This document shows, in pieces, positions 1 through 6,922 of a stretch of DNA of 11,739 nucleotides. The first letter of the stretch is position 1, and every line of letters begins with the position of its first letter. Source of the stretch: an uncultured Eubacteriales bacterium. Its GTDB lineage: Bacteria > Bacillota_A > Clostridia > Saccharofermentanales > Saccharofermentanaceae. The translations under genes and the position numbers were made by a program. The notes below the pieces were generated by a model. That model saw nothing but the letters and a program-made list of their open reading frames with translations. It ran no database searches and was not told the origin of the DNA. Where the stretch lies: NCBI GenBank assembly GCA_900313405.1, contig OMQY01000022.1, positions 1 to 11,739 of the forward strand, given 5' to 3'.

Positions 1-36
1 ACCGGTCGGATCTGAGGTCGGATACAGGAGGATAAG

Positions 37-1155
37 ATGCGTAATATAGCGATCGTAACAGGAGCGTCTTCCGGTATAGGAGAGGCTTTCGTCAGGGAGA
101 TAGTCAACGAACGGAGTGTTTACGGAAGCATTCCTTTCCAGGAGATATGGATAATCGCCAGGAGAGAGGACAGGCTCAATAAGCTCAGAGACGAACTTGA
201 CCCCGAGAGGATCGTTGTACTTCCCATAGATCTTGCCGAACCTTCTGATATGAAGGTCCTTGAGGAGCGTCTCGCTGAGGCGGCAGATGATATCAGAGTC
301 GGACTCATCGTCAACTGTGCCGGTATCGGCAAGCGCGGTCTGGTCGAGGATAAGGACGCTCAGGTTATAGAGGATACTGTCGACATCAATTGCACATGTC
401 TGTCTAAGATGGTCTGCATGTGCCTGCCTTATATGATCGACAGACTGCCGATCTTCAAACGCGGAGACGGTCCGCGTATCATCAACATCGCTTCTTCTGC
501 GGCATTTACACCGCAGCCCGGATTCGCTGCTTATGCGGCATCCAAGGCTTATGTCGTATCTTTCTCCAGAGCGATCGACATCGAGCTCATGAGATATCAT
601 ATAGCGGTTACTACTGTATGCCCCGGTCCCGTAAAGACTGAATTCCAGAGCCTTGCGACCGACGGTAAGCAGTCCGAATTCTCCGGATTCCGTGCAGTTG
701 TGGCAGCTGACCCGGTCAAGCTTGCCCGTAAGTCTCTCAAGGCATCTCGCCGCGGCCGTCATCTTTTGGTATACGGATTCTCGCAGAAGGCTCTGCATGT
801 CATGTCCAAGATCGTTCCGACCTACTGGATAATATGGCTTGAGAACAAGTTCTCCTATGTTCCCTCGGAATACGAACTGTCACACCCTTATGCTCCTGCA
901 GGATCCAATATGTATGATCCTATAACTCTGGGCGATAATACCGGTGCTCCGGTAGCAGGAATCGTACCGAGTGATGATGTTGCACCGCTGATCCCTTCCG
1001 AGCCTGCTGCTGAGGGTGTACAGGCAACCCCCGATGCTCCTGTTGCGATCACGACGGAGATAGGAGATATGGCTGAAGCTCCTGAAGAACCGGTCGAAGC
1101 AGTCCCCGCAGTTGACGGTGACTCCGATGACGCAAGGAGAATACTCGGTAACTGA
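37..1155 (+). CDS. SDR-family NAD(P)-dependent oxidoreductase with acidic C-terminal tail
   Basis: A classical short-chain dehydrogenase/reductase of the DltE/COG0300 kind, 372 residues, probably cytosolic. The Rossmann nucleotide-binding motif TGASSGIG is at residues 8-15, the NNAG-equivalent NCAG at 93-96, catalytic serines at IASS (151-154), the YAASK active site (Tyr166, Lys170) and the CPGPVKTEF motif near 195-203. The catalytic domain ends near residue 270. The remaining roughly 90 residues form a Pro/Ala/Glu/Asp-rich tail with no recognisable domain, making the protein longer than the usual 250-270 residues. The ATG at 37 has an AGGAGG at 26-31 with 5-base spacing. Upstream, the octamer GGTCGGAT is repeated at 4-11 and 16-23. 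The substrate cannot be read from sequence. The gene converges with the peptide precursor, 28 bases away, and no clear terminator lies between them. Confidence 0.9.
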   Translation: MRNIAIVTGASSGIGEAFVREIVNERSVYGSIPFQEIWIIARREDRLNKLRDELDPERIVVLPIDLAEPSDMKVLEERLAEAADDIRVGLIVNCAGIGKRGLVEDKDAQVIEDTVDINCTCLSKMVCMCLPYMIDRLPIFKRGDGPRIINIASSAAFTPQPGFAAYAASKAYVVSFSRAIDIELMRYHIAVTTVCPGPVKTEFQSLATDGKQSEFSGFRAVVAADPVKLARKSLKASRRGRHLLVYGFSQKALHVMSKIVPTYWIIWLENKFSYVPSEYELSHPYAPAGSNMYDPITLGDNTGAPVAGIVPSDDVAPLIPSEPAAEGVQATPDAPVAITTEIGDMAEAPEEPVEAVPAVDGDSDDARRILGN

Positions 1156-1183
1156 TCCTGTCAGTGTACGTTGCAGAAGTTGA

Positions 1184-1516
1184 TCATTTGGCGAGCTCGT
1201 CGATCGAGATGAGTATAGTCTCAACAGCGGTATAGAAGGCCGAAGCTGTGAGTACGAATGTGAGCGCAGTCAGGCAAGATGTTCCTCCGGCAACCTTTCC
1301 GAGTTCCTCTTCACTGAGTTCATCCTCGATCCCGTTGCTAATGGCATCGATCTGAGACTCTGTTACCTCGTAACCGTATTCGGCTGCTACGGGGATAAGT
1401 GTATCGTACTGACTTGTTGAACCTGCCTGTTTCCTCTCGCGGAGCTTATCACCGAACTCCTTGGCGAAAGCCTCATCAGACTGTATCCTTGTGAACAATT
1501 CCTTTGCCGTCTTCAT
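1184..1516 (-). CDS. Nif11-like leader RiPP precursor peptide (double-glycine type)
   Basis: A 110-residue small protein that reads as a ribosomal peptide natural-product precursor. Residues 1-60 resemble the Nif11/NHLP leader domain: an amphipathic N-terminal helix (KELFTRIQSDEAFAKEF), then an AAEYGYEVTESQIDAI segment like the usual 'A...Gy.ft..el'. The leader ends in ELSEEELGKVAGG (residues 66-78), matching the family hallmark of an acidic helix closing on Gly-Gly, where a C39 peptidase/ABC transporter would cut. The predicted core (79-110) has 32 residues, with one Cys (81), six Thr, three Ser, a long hydrophobic middle and an acidic end (IDELAK). GGAGG at 1524-1528 lies 7 bases before the ATG, and a near-consensus promoter precedes it. 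No modifying enzyme, peptidase or exporter is visible in the window, so the core chemistry is unknown; it could also be an unmodified membrane-active peptide. Confidence 0.82.
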   Translation of the reverse strand: MKTAKELFTRIQSDEAFAKEFGDKLRERKQAGSTSQYDTLIPVAAEYGYEVTESQIDAISNGIEDELSEEELGKVAGGTSCLTALTFVLTASAFYTAVETILISIDELAK

Positions 1517-1551
1517 ATCCGTACCTCCACTTTCTATGGATTATAACTTAG

Positions 1552-1580
1552 ATTATCCTTTGCGGAGCTGCCAATGTCAA
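1552..1580 (-). promoter_or_regulatory. Sigma-A type promoter for the peptide precursor
   Basis: Reading the minus strand, TTGACA (1580-1575) and GATAAT (1557-1552) are separated by exactly 17 bases. This is a perfect -35 box with a one-mismatch -10 box. The predicted start near 1545 gives a leader of about 30 bases before the ATG at 1516. A second TATAAT (1545-1540, minus) lies just downstream but lacks a matching -35. The strength suggests high constitutive potential; no operator is evident. Confidence 0.72.
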
Positions 1581-1611
1581 CGAAACAGTCATTTTGACGA
1601 GCCCGCGATAC

Positions 1612-1640
1612 TTGCAATCATGCGGATTATTGCTTATAGT
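1612..1640 (+). promoter_or_regulatory. Sigma-A type promoter for the ABC-F gene
   Basis: TTGCAA (1612-1617) and TATAGT (1635-1640) are spaced by 17 bases, with a predicted start near 1647, about 40 bases before the ABC-F ATG. It points away from the precursor promoter at 1552-1580, so the two units are divergently transcribed from one intergenic region. Confidence 0.55.
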
Positions 1641-1685
1641 CTCATATGTTTGTTTTGAAGAAGATATATGAGGTAATGGGTAATT

Positions 1686-3287
1686 ATGATAGACGTTTCC
1701 AATGTCGGACTGCGCTACGGCGCGCGTAAGCTTTTCGAAAATGTAAATATAACCTTCAATAAGGGCTGCTGCTACGGCATCATCGGTGCCAACGGTGCCG
1801 GCAAGTCCACATTCCTGAAGATCATATCCGGGGAGATCGAGCCGCAGAAGGGCTTTGTCAACATCCCGAAGAACGAGCGGCTGGCAGTCCTCGAGCAGGA
1901 TCACTTCAAATATGACGAATATTCCGTAAGAGATACGGTCATTATGGGTCATAAGAGGCTCTATGAGATCATGCGCGAGAAGGAAGCGCTCTATTCTAAG
2001 CCTGACTTCAATGACGATGACGGGATCAAACTCGGTGAGCTCGAGGGCGAGTTTGCCGAGCTCGACGGCTGGTCGGCCGAGAGTAATGCGGAGATCCTTC
2101 TTCAGGGCCTGGGGCTCGGGGAGGAATTCTACGAGAGGCCCATGAAGGACTTAACGGGAGGACAGAAGGTGAAGGTGCTCCTCGCACAGGCGTTGTTCGG
2201 AAGCCCCGATTACCTGCTGCTCGACGAGCCTACGAACCACCTGGATCTTAATTCGTGCCGTTGGCTCGAGAACTATCTGATGGATTATGAGAACTGCGTG
2301 CTGGTCGTATCGCATGACCGTCACTTCCTGAACAAGGTCTGCACGCATATCGTGGATATCGATTTTGCCAAGGTAACGCTCTTTGCCGGAAACTATGACT
2401 TCTGGTATGAGTATACTCAGCTCTCGCTCCGTCAGCTCAAGGATCAGACAAAGAAGATCGAGGCTCGCCGCAAGGAACTTCAGGAGTTTATCGCCAGGTT
2501 CTCCGCCAATGCTTCGAAGTCACGCCAGGCTACATCGCGTAAGAAACTCCTCGAGAACATGGAACTGCCGGAGGTGCTGCAGTCGTCGAGAAGATATCCG
2601 TTTATTGCTTTCGCGCAGGATCGCGAGATCGGTAATGACGTTCTGTTCGTGAACGGACTTACTGCTCAGTCCAGCGGCCGCACGACACTCAATAACATCT
2701 CGTTTACTATGGAAAAGGGCGATCGTATCGGTATCATCTCGCAGGATGAGGTCGCCATAACACAGCTCCTCGACATAATCGCGGAGGCAGTGCCGGAAGA
2801 TTCGTACGAGGGTGAGATCAAGTGGGGTGTAACCACATCAAGATCATATCTGCCCAAGGATAATTCCGAATTCTTTGACGGGTGTGATCTGCCGCTGACC
2901 GACTGGCTCAGGCAGTTCTCCAAGGATCAGACCGAGAGCTATGTAAGAGGCTTTCTGGGAAGAATGCTCTTCTCCGGCGATGAGGCTCTCAAGAAAGCTT
3001 CTGTCCTGTCAGGAGGCGAGAAGGTCCGCTGTATGTTGAGCCGCCAGATGATGGTCGGTGCCAATGTCCTGATCTTTGACGATCCGACGAACCACCTGGA
3101 TCTCGAAGCCATTACGGCACTTAACGAAGGCATAAAGAAGTTCCCGGGCTCTATCGTGTTCTATTCACACGACAGAGAGCTTGTAAACACGGTCGCTAAC
3201 CGCATAATCGAGATCGTGCCTGACGGGATAATCGACAAGAGAATGTCCTACGACGATTATATGGAGTGGCGCGTCGAGAACCTGTAA
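1686..3287 (+). CDS. ABC-F family ATPase, YbiT-like, with degenerate second ATP site
   Basis: A soluble protein of 533 residues with two ABC ATPase domains and no membrane segments, as in ABC-F proteins that act on the ribosome. The length and order of motifs resemble E. coli YbiT (about 530 residues), including the linker segment RFSANASKSRQATSR after the first domain. Domain 1 is intact: Walker A GANGAGKST (34-42), signature LTGGQ (156-160), Walker B with DEPTNHLD (180-187), then SHDRHFLN. Domain 2 keeps signature LSGGE (441-445) and DPTNHLD. Its Walker A position (about 352-360) reads SQDEVAITQ, lacking the Gly residues and the Lys, and its catalytic Glu is Asp466 (FDDP instead of the usual DEP). 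The second site probably does not bind or hydrolyse ATP normally. A GAGG at 1670-1673 lies 12 bases upstream of the ATG, somewhat far. The role is inferred to be translation-related; nothing here shows antibiotic resistance. Confidence 0.93.
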   Translation: MIDVSNVGLRYGARKLFENVNITFNKGCCYGIIGANGAGKSTFLKIISGEIEPQKGFVNIPKNERLAVLEQDHFKYDEYSVRDTVIMGHKRLYEIMREKEALYSKPDFNDDDGIKLGELEGEFAELDGWSAESNAEILLQGLGLGEEFYERPMKDLTGGQKVKVLLAQALFGSPDYLLLDEPTNHLDLNSCRWLENYLMDYENCVLVVSHDRHFLNKVCTHIVDIDFAKVTLFAGNYDFWYEYTQLSLRQLKDQTKKIEARRKELQEFIARFSANASKSRQATSRKKLLENMELPEVLQSSRRYPFIAFAQDREIGNDVLFVNGLTAQSSGRTTLNNISFTMEKGDRIGIISQDEVAITQLLDIIAEAVPEDSYEGEIKWGVTTSRSYLPKDNSEFFDGCDLPLTDWLRQFSKDQTESYVRGFLGRMLFSGDEALKKASVLSGGEKVRCMLSRQMMVGANVLIFDDPTNHLDLEAITALNEGIKKFPGSIVFYSHDRELVNTVANRIIEIVPDGIIDKRMSYDDYMEWRVENL

Positions 3288-3338
3288 CGTGAACGGATTG
3301 CCGAGGAATCGCCACTACTAAGCAGGGGCTTAACGTTG

Positions 3339-3344
3339 TATAAT
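3339..3344 (+). promoter_or_regulatory. Candidate -10 box upstream of the esterase operon
   Basis: A perfect TATAAT lies 32 bases before the esterase ATG. No convincing -35 is present at 16-18 bases upstream (the sequence there is near TACTAA), and there is no extended TG motif, so the promoter may be weak or need an activator. The 83-base gap after the ABC-F stop has no clear terminator, so read-through from the ABC-F gene is also possible. Confidence 0.4.
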
Positions 3345-3376
3345 AGTTAGGTAAGTTTCCCGGAAGGACCTTGGTA

Positions 3377-4984
3377 ATGGCAATCAGATTAAACGGCGTT
3401 TTCAAAGATAATATGGTGCTTCAGCGGGACAAGGAGATCAGGATCTTCGGCGAGGTCGCCCCCGGGAGCACTGCTCCTGTCGCGGCAAAGATCGTCGATC
3501 ATGACGGCAATACCATAAGGACAGGCGAGACGGACGAGATATATGACGGTGGATTCTTCATCGTTTCCTTGGAGTCTCTTCCCGCAGGCGGCCCTTACGC
3601 GATCGATGTCAAGTCCGGCAAGGATTCCGTAAGGTTATCCGGTGTATTTATGGGAGATATCTGGCTCGCATCGGGGCAGAGCAATATCGAGTATCCGCTC
3701 GGCAGATCCGAGGGTGCCAAGGCTGAGATGGTCAGATGCCCCAAGGATTGTATCCATTTCTATAATGTTCCCGCGGCAGGTGACTGTGACGCGCAGCAGA
3801 GAGCGGATGAAGATGCGACCGAGTGGAAGGTCTTGGATCTGAAGAACTGCGCGGATGTCACCGGTATCGGATATTATTTTGCCAAGACGCTCCGTACTTA
3901 TATGAAGAAGCATTCCAGGAAGAATGATGTTCATATCGGCATCATCGGATGTTATCTCGGAGGTACATCCGTATCCTGCTGGCAGAGCGCCGAATCGCTC
4001 TCGAGAACACAGGAAGGCCGGAGATATCTCGATGCTTATGATGCCGAATCGAAGGGCAAGACGCGCGCGAGCTATGAAGCCGAACTCGAAGAATACGGCA
4101 GGGCCTGTGCCAGATATGATAAGCGCCTGAGAGATTATCTTAAAGATAATCCGTATGCCACATATCTCGAGGGGGAACGCGTCATAGGCAATTTCCCGTG
4201 GCCGCCTCCGCCGGGACCTTCCGACCCGAGACGTCCGGGAGCATTGTTCAGCACGATGATCCTGAGGCTGGTTCCCCTGTCCCTTAAGGGCGTGATCTTC
4301 TATCAGGGTGAAGAGGACTGCGAGGAGCACAGCGCAGAGTACGGAGCGGTATTCAGGACGCTCATCGAAGAATGGCGTGTGATGTTCTGTGAGGACGATC
4401 TGCCTTTCCTGTTCTGTCAGTTGCCCATGTATATCTCGAGAGATCGTAAATATATGGATTACGATGATATGCATTGGCCGAGGCTCCGTAAATGTCAGGC
4501 CGAGACTGCTCTTACGGTTCCCAATACCTACATGGCGGTCCTGACTGACTGCGGTGAATTCGATAATATCCATCCGTCGGACAAGAAGACTCCGGGAGAG
4601 AGGCTGGCGAAGCTGGCGCTTCACTTTGTTTACGGCTACAAGAAGGTGCCGGCAGTCGCGCCTTATGCGACAAATGTCAGACGCGGCGAGTGTGTGGAGA
4701 TCGTTTTCGACGGGGATTTTGAGCAGCTCAAGCTCTTGACTACGTTCGACGGCGCGGATTCCGGATTCGAAGTTGCCGGCGATGATAATGTATTCTATAA
4801 GGCCCGGGCCGAGATCGATTTTGACGGTAAAACGGTCATCCTGAGTTGCCCGCAGGTCAAGAGTCCTGCCAGGGTCCGCTATGCTTATTTCAGCTACGGA
4901 TCCGCGGCACTGACATGCGATACGGGGCTTGCTGCTGCGCCTTTTGAAGCAGGGATAGATGAAGGGATCAGCAGTTACTACTGA
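3377..4984 (+). CDS. Sialate O-acetylesterase-type SGNH hydrolase
   Basis: A carbohydrate-acetylesterase-like protein of 535 residues (sialate O-acetylesterase/SASA family). The nucleophile block ASGQSNIEYPL is at about 98-108, with Ser102 the expected nucleophile. The second block is GVIFYQGEEDCEEH (about 305-318), where relatives usually have YQGESN. The last block FDNIHPSDK (395-403) supplies the expected Asp396/His399. The first about 85 residues form a beta-rich domain, as in relatives. A beta-rich module also follows the catalytic domain. No signal peptide is seen, so it probably acts in the cytoplasm on imported acetylated sugars or glycans; the true substrate cannot be read. The start chosen is ATG 3377, with GGAAGGA at 3362-3368 and 8-base spacing; a TTG two codons upstream (3371) is less likely. 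It leads a probable operon with the CBS and lipoprotein genes, 18 bases before the CBS start. Confidence 0.85.
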   Translation: MAIRLNGVFKDNMVLQRDKEIRIFGEVAPGSTAPVAAKIVDHDGNTIRTGETDEIYDGGFFIVSLESLPAGGPYAIDVKSGKDSVRLSGVFMGDIWLASGQSNIEYPLGRSEGAKAEMVRCPKDCIHFYNVPAAGDCDAQQRADEDATEWKVLDLKNCADVTGIGYYFAKTLRTYMKKHSRKNDVHIGIIGCYLGGTSVSCWQSAESLSRTQEGRRYLDAYDAESKGKTRASYEAELEEYGRACARYDKRLRDYLKDNPYATYLEGERVIGNFPWPPPPGPSDPRRPGALFSTMILRLVPLSLKGVIFYQGEEDCEEHSAEYGAVFRTLIEEWRVMFCEDDLPFLFCQLPMYISRDRKYMDYDDMHWPRLRKCQAETALTVPNTYMAVLTDCGEFDNIHPSDKKTPGERLAKLALHFVYGYKKVPAVAPYATNVRRGECVEIVFDGDFEQLKLLTTFDGADSGFEVAGDDNVFYKARAEIDFDGKTVILSCPQVKSPARVRYAYFSYGSAALTCDTGLAAAPFEAGIDEGISSYY

Positions 4985-5002
4985 TAATTTAAGGAGACAG
5001 AT

Positions 5003-5455
5003 ATGAATATTGCTTTTTTTATGCAGCCCAAAGCCAATGTGGCATTCCTTTATAGTGACTTCACGGTCAGACAGGCACTCGAGAAGATGCACCATCACGG
5101 CTACTCGGCTATTCCGGTCATCAACAGGGACGGAACGTATGTGGGCACGGTGAGCGAAGGTGATTTTCTCTGGTATATCGTTCAGGGTGAGGGTGACACA
5201 CCGCGCACCATCGGGATCGAGGAGCTTGAGCGACTGAAACTTAGCGATATCGACTTCGTATCCAGGGATAATCCGCCGATCAGGATATCCGCCGACATCG
5301 ATGAACTCCTGATGATGGTCATGAGCCGGAACTTTATTCCGGTAGTTGACGATCGTGATATGCTCATCGGTATCGTTACCAGGAGAGCAGTCATCAGATA
5401 TTTCTACGATAATACACTGGAGCGGGGAGGGGACGAACTTGAAGACAGCAAATAA
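5003..5455 (+). CDS. Two-CBS-domain protein
   Basis: A small cytosolic protein of 150 residues built of a CBS pair (Bateman module). CBS1 spans about 6-62, with the typical FTVRQALEKMHHHGYSAIPVIN and GTVSEGDFL; the latter carries the Ser/Asp pair usual for nucleotide ribose binding. CBS2 spans about 83-135, with SRNFIPVVDD and GIVTRRAVI, where the Asp position is Ala, so this site may be weaker. Such stand-alone modules bind adenine nucleotides or, in some Firmicutes, cyclic di-AMP and pass the signal to a partner; which ligand applies here is unknown. AAGGAG at 4991-4996 lies 6 bases before the ATG. It sits 18 bases after the esterase, and its 3' end overlaps the lipoprotein start, so co-transcription is likely. 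The tail (138-150) is acidic. Confidence 0.92.
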   Translation: MNIAFFMQPKANVAFLYSDFTVRQALEKMHHHGYSAIPVINRDGTYVGTVSEGDFLWYIVQGEGDTPRTIGIEELERLKLSDIDFVSRDNPPIRISADIDELLMMVMSRNFIPVVDDRDMLIGIVTRRAVIRYFYDNTLERGGDELEDSK

Positions 5456-6017
5456 GAGGATACGGATCCATGTGGCCGCGATACTGTTGCTGACGGTCAT
5501 AACGGCGGCGCAGTTCACGGGTTGTTCCAAAAAGAACGGTACCAAGGTCCCGACGGTCGATGCCGACACGTTTATGGCTCAGTGTGAAGAGTCCCTCGGA
5601 TGGACAAGAAGCTACACTCTTACGGCCGAGCCCGGGCAGTACTACTACTGCAGTGACAGAGTCCAGCTCGAACCGAACCAGGTAACCTATTTTATGGGCA
5701 GCGACAGCAGTACGTTCATCATCAGGACGGAATATACCGATACCGCTTCCGCTGCAGCTGCATTTGACGAGGACTATAATACGGTTATCCAGAAGGCTGC
5801 AATGGCAGGTACACACGATGAAGAATACGATCTGGATAAGACGGATAACTACGGTTATGTAGTTGTTAAGCCCGATTCCGCCGAATCGTTGATCTACTAC
5901 ACACTCCATGTCTATTTCCGTGATAACGTGTATGTTTATATGGTCGTATACGGAAGCGACAGCAGCTCTGTGGACAAGGTATCAGATCTGTGTGACGAAC
6001 TCGGATATCCGGATTAA
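5439..6017 (+). CDS. Putative lipoprotein of unknown function (TTG start)
   Basis: A predicted secreted lipoprotein of 192 residues. From the TTG at 5439 the protein opens with a basic n-region (KTANKRIRIH), a hydrophobic stretch (VAAILLLTVITAA) and a lipobox-like FTGC with Cys29 as the lipidation site; Phe at -3 is less usual than Leu. The mature part is rich in Tyr, Asp and Ser, with no family I recognise; SYTLTAEPGQYYYC and a repeated VYVYMVVYG-like beta pattern suggest a small beta-sheet domain. An ATG at 5346 is in frame, but the extra 31 residues lie inside the CBS gene and would bury the signal peptide. The TTG has GGGAGGGG at 5425-5432 with 6-base spacing, so it is preferred. It overlaps the CBS gene by 17 bases, suggesting translational coupling. 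Confidence 0.83.
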   Translation: MKTANKRIRIHVAAILLLTVITAAQFTGCSKKNGTKVPTVDADTFMAQCEESLGWTRSYTLTAEPGQYYYCSDRVQLEPNQVTYFMGSDSSTFIIRTEYTDTASAAAAFDEDYNTVIQKAAMAGTHDEEYDLDKTDNYGYVVVKPDSAESLIYYTLHVYFRDNVYVYMVVYGSDSSSVDKVSDLCDELGYPD

Positions 6018-6050
6018 GGGTTGCCCCGGAGAGACTTTTTATCTCGAAAA

Positions 6051-6070
6051 GACATTAATGTCCCATTAAT
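6051..6070. repeat. Overlapping palindromes (GACATTAATGTC and ATTAATG-N3-CATTAAT)
   Basis: 6051-6062 is a perfect 12-base palindrome. Overlapping it, ATTAATG (6054-6060) and CATTAAT (6064-6070) form a perfect 7-base inverted repeat with a 3-base centre. The position just upstream of the -35 box at 6075 fits a dimeric regulator site. No T-tract follows, so this is not an intrinsic terminator. The regulator is unknown. Confidence 0.6.
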
Positions 6071-6074
6071 AACA

Positions 6075-6104
6075 TTTACAAACGTATGTTTGCGATGTTA
6101 GAAT
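6075..6104 (+). promoter_or_regulatory. Promoter of the DUF4130 gene
   Basis: TTTACA (6075-6080, five of six to the -35 consensus) and TAGAAT (6099-6104, five of six to the -10 consensus) are 18 bases apart. The predicted start is near 6111, about 24 bases before the ATG at 6135. The LexA-like box occupies most of the spacer, a usual place for a repressor site. Confidence 0.55.
6079..6092. promoter_or_regulatory. Candidate LexA (SOS) box
   Basis: CAAAC-GTAT-GTTTG is a perfect 5-base inverted repeat around a 4-base centre. It matches the Bacillus-type SOS box CGAACRNRYGTTYC at 12 of 14 positions. AACAT (6071-6075) and ATGTT (6095-6099) extend the symmetry imperfectly. It lies between the -35 and -10 boxes of a gene whose family is tied to DNA metabolism, which supports SOS control by inference. 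Another dimeric repressor could equally use it. Confidence 0.5.
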
Positions 6105-6119
6105 GTTCTCACATTCTAA
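6098..6119. repeat. Perfect 9-base inverted repeat over the -10 box and start site
   Basis: TTAGAATGT (6098-6106) and ACATTCTAA (6111-6119) are exact reverse complements with a TCTC loop. The repeat overlaps the -10 box TAGAAT and ends right before the GGGGAGGA ribosome binding site (6120-6127). It could be a second operator. If transcription starts further upstream, it would be an RNA hairpin that limits access to the ribosome binding site. Confidence 0.65.
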
Positions 6120-6134
6120 GGGGAGGACGGACAT

Positions 6135-6881
6135 ATGAAGTTCAGCGACAAGTCATTTTCTTACGACGGAACGTTTGAAGGATTCCTCTGCGCAGTTGTC
6201 AGATGCATCAGCATGAGAATCGTGCCGCGGGACATCAAGGCGGTCGGAGCCATACATGCTTTGCCGGATGATTATCTGTTCGTGCGTACCGACCGGTCTG
6301 TTGCAGATCGGATGTACCGTTATATCGGGTCATGTTCTTCCGTTAATGTGCAGCAGCTCGCACTCGACTGCTTCCTTACGGGACTTCCATGCCGTGAGAA
6401 GGATCTCTACATCCTTATATGCCGTGCGATCCGCTTCGGTGCTCCTGTCGGCGAAGACTATTCCAATCCCGTCATGCAGCGGATACATAATGCCGTAAGG
6501 GAACTGTACCGCGAGGCTCAGTCGATCATGTGCGATCTGGCTTTTGAGCGTGAGGGGAGATTGGCAGTTGCTGATATCTGTCCTAAGAATCGCGTCCTTC
6601 CGATAATGAGACTTAAGGTTCTTGACGATCCCGCTCTTCAGGATTTCCTGCTTTACGATGACCGGCATAAGATGCTGTTCATGCGGAGCGGGCAGGTCGA
6701 CCGGATCGTCGATATAAGCTGCGTTGATCTGTCGGCGGAGGAGCAGTCTGCTGCATCAAGAGCTGAGCGGTATCGCAGGTTATGGACATATTTTTCCCGC
6801 GGGGAACATATTAAGAGCATGGACAAGCTTGACTATAAGGGTGCAGACAGATTATCACCCATGTGGTATATGGCCGTGTGA
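6135..6881 (+). CDS. DUF4130/TIGR03915-type putative DNA metabolism protein
   Basis: A soluble protein of 248 residues resembling the DUF4130 family (TIGR03915), thought to have a DNA repair or modification role and distant similarity to uracil-DNA glycosylases. Family-like features are the opening YDGTFEGFLCAVV (10-22), a central segment with VMQRIHNAVRELYREAQSI (113-131), the LAVADICPKNRVLPIMRLKV block (142-162), a FLLYDDRHKMLFM strand pair (171-183) and a C-terminal ERYRRLWTYF (211-220). The usual partner, a radical SAM protein (TIGR03916 type), is normally adjacent but is not in this window; the next gene is shikimate-kinase-like. The typical His-Arg of the central helix reads Tyr-Arg here (125-126). 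GGGGAGGA at 6120-6127 lies 7 bases before the ATG. Regulation by LexA is suggested by the box at 6079-6092. Family assignment is from recalled sequence pattern, not a search. Confidence 0.72.
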   Translation: MKFSDKSFSYDGTFEGFLCAVVRCISMRIVPRDIKAVGAIHALPDDYLFVRTDRSVADRMYRYIGSCSSVNVQQLALDCFLTGLPCREKDLYILICRAIRFGAPVGEDYSNPVMQRIHNAVRELYREAQSIMCDLAFEREGRLAVADICPKNRVLPIMRLKVLDDPALQDFLLYDDRHKMLFMRSGQVDRIVDISCVDLSAEEQSAASRAERYRRLWTYFSRGEHIKSMDKLDYKGADRLSPMWYMAV

Positions 6882-6922
6882 TGGGATATACTGATATAAG
6901 AGAACGTAGTGAGGTTTGGGTT

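Noticed and set aside
5346..5438. Upstream ATG for the lipoprotein
   Set aside because: It would place 31 residues before the signal peptide and lies within the CBS coding region; the TTG at 5439 has an excellent ribosome binding site.
3635..5569. Long minus-strand open frame of 644 codons opposite the esterase and CBS genes
   Set aside because: It lies antisense to two genes with clear family motifs, has no recognisable domain or ribosome binding site, and arises from codon bias on the coding strand.
6018..6050. Possible terminator after the lipoprotein (GAGA ... TCTC with a T-run in the loop)
   Set aside because: The stem is only four pairs and the T-run falls in the loop rather than after the hairpin.
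6863..6922. Upstream ATG starts for the shikimate-kinase-like gene (6863, 6881)
   Set aside because: Neither has a ribosome binding site, and the added residues precede the first beta strand of the P-loop fold. The TGATG overlap at 6879-6883 leaves translational coupling possible but less likely.
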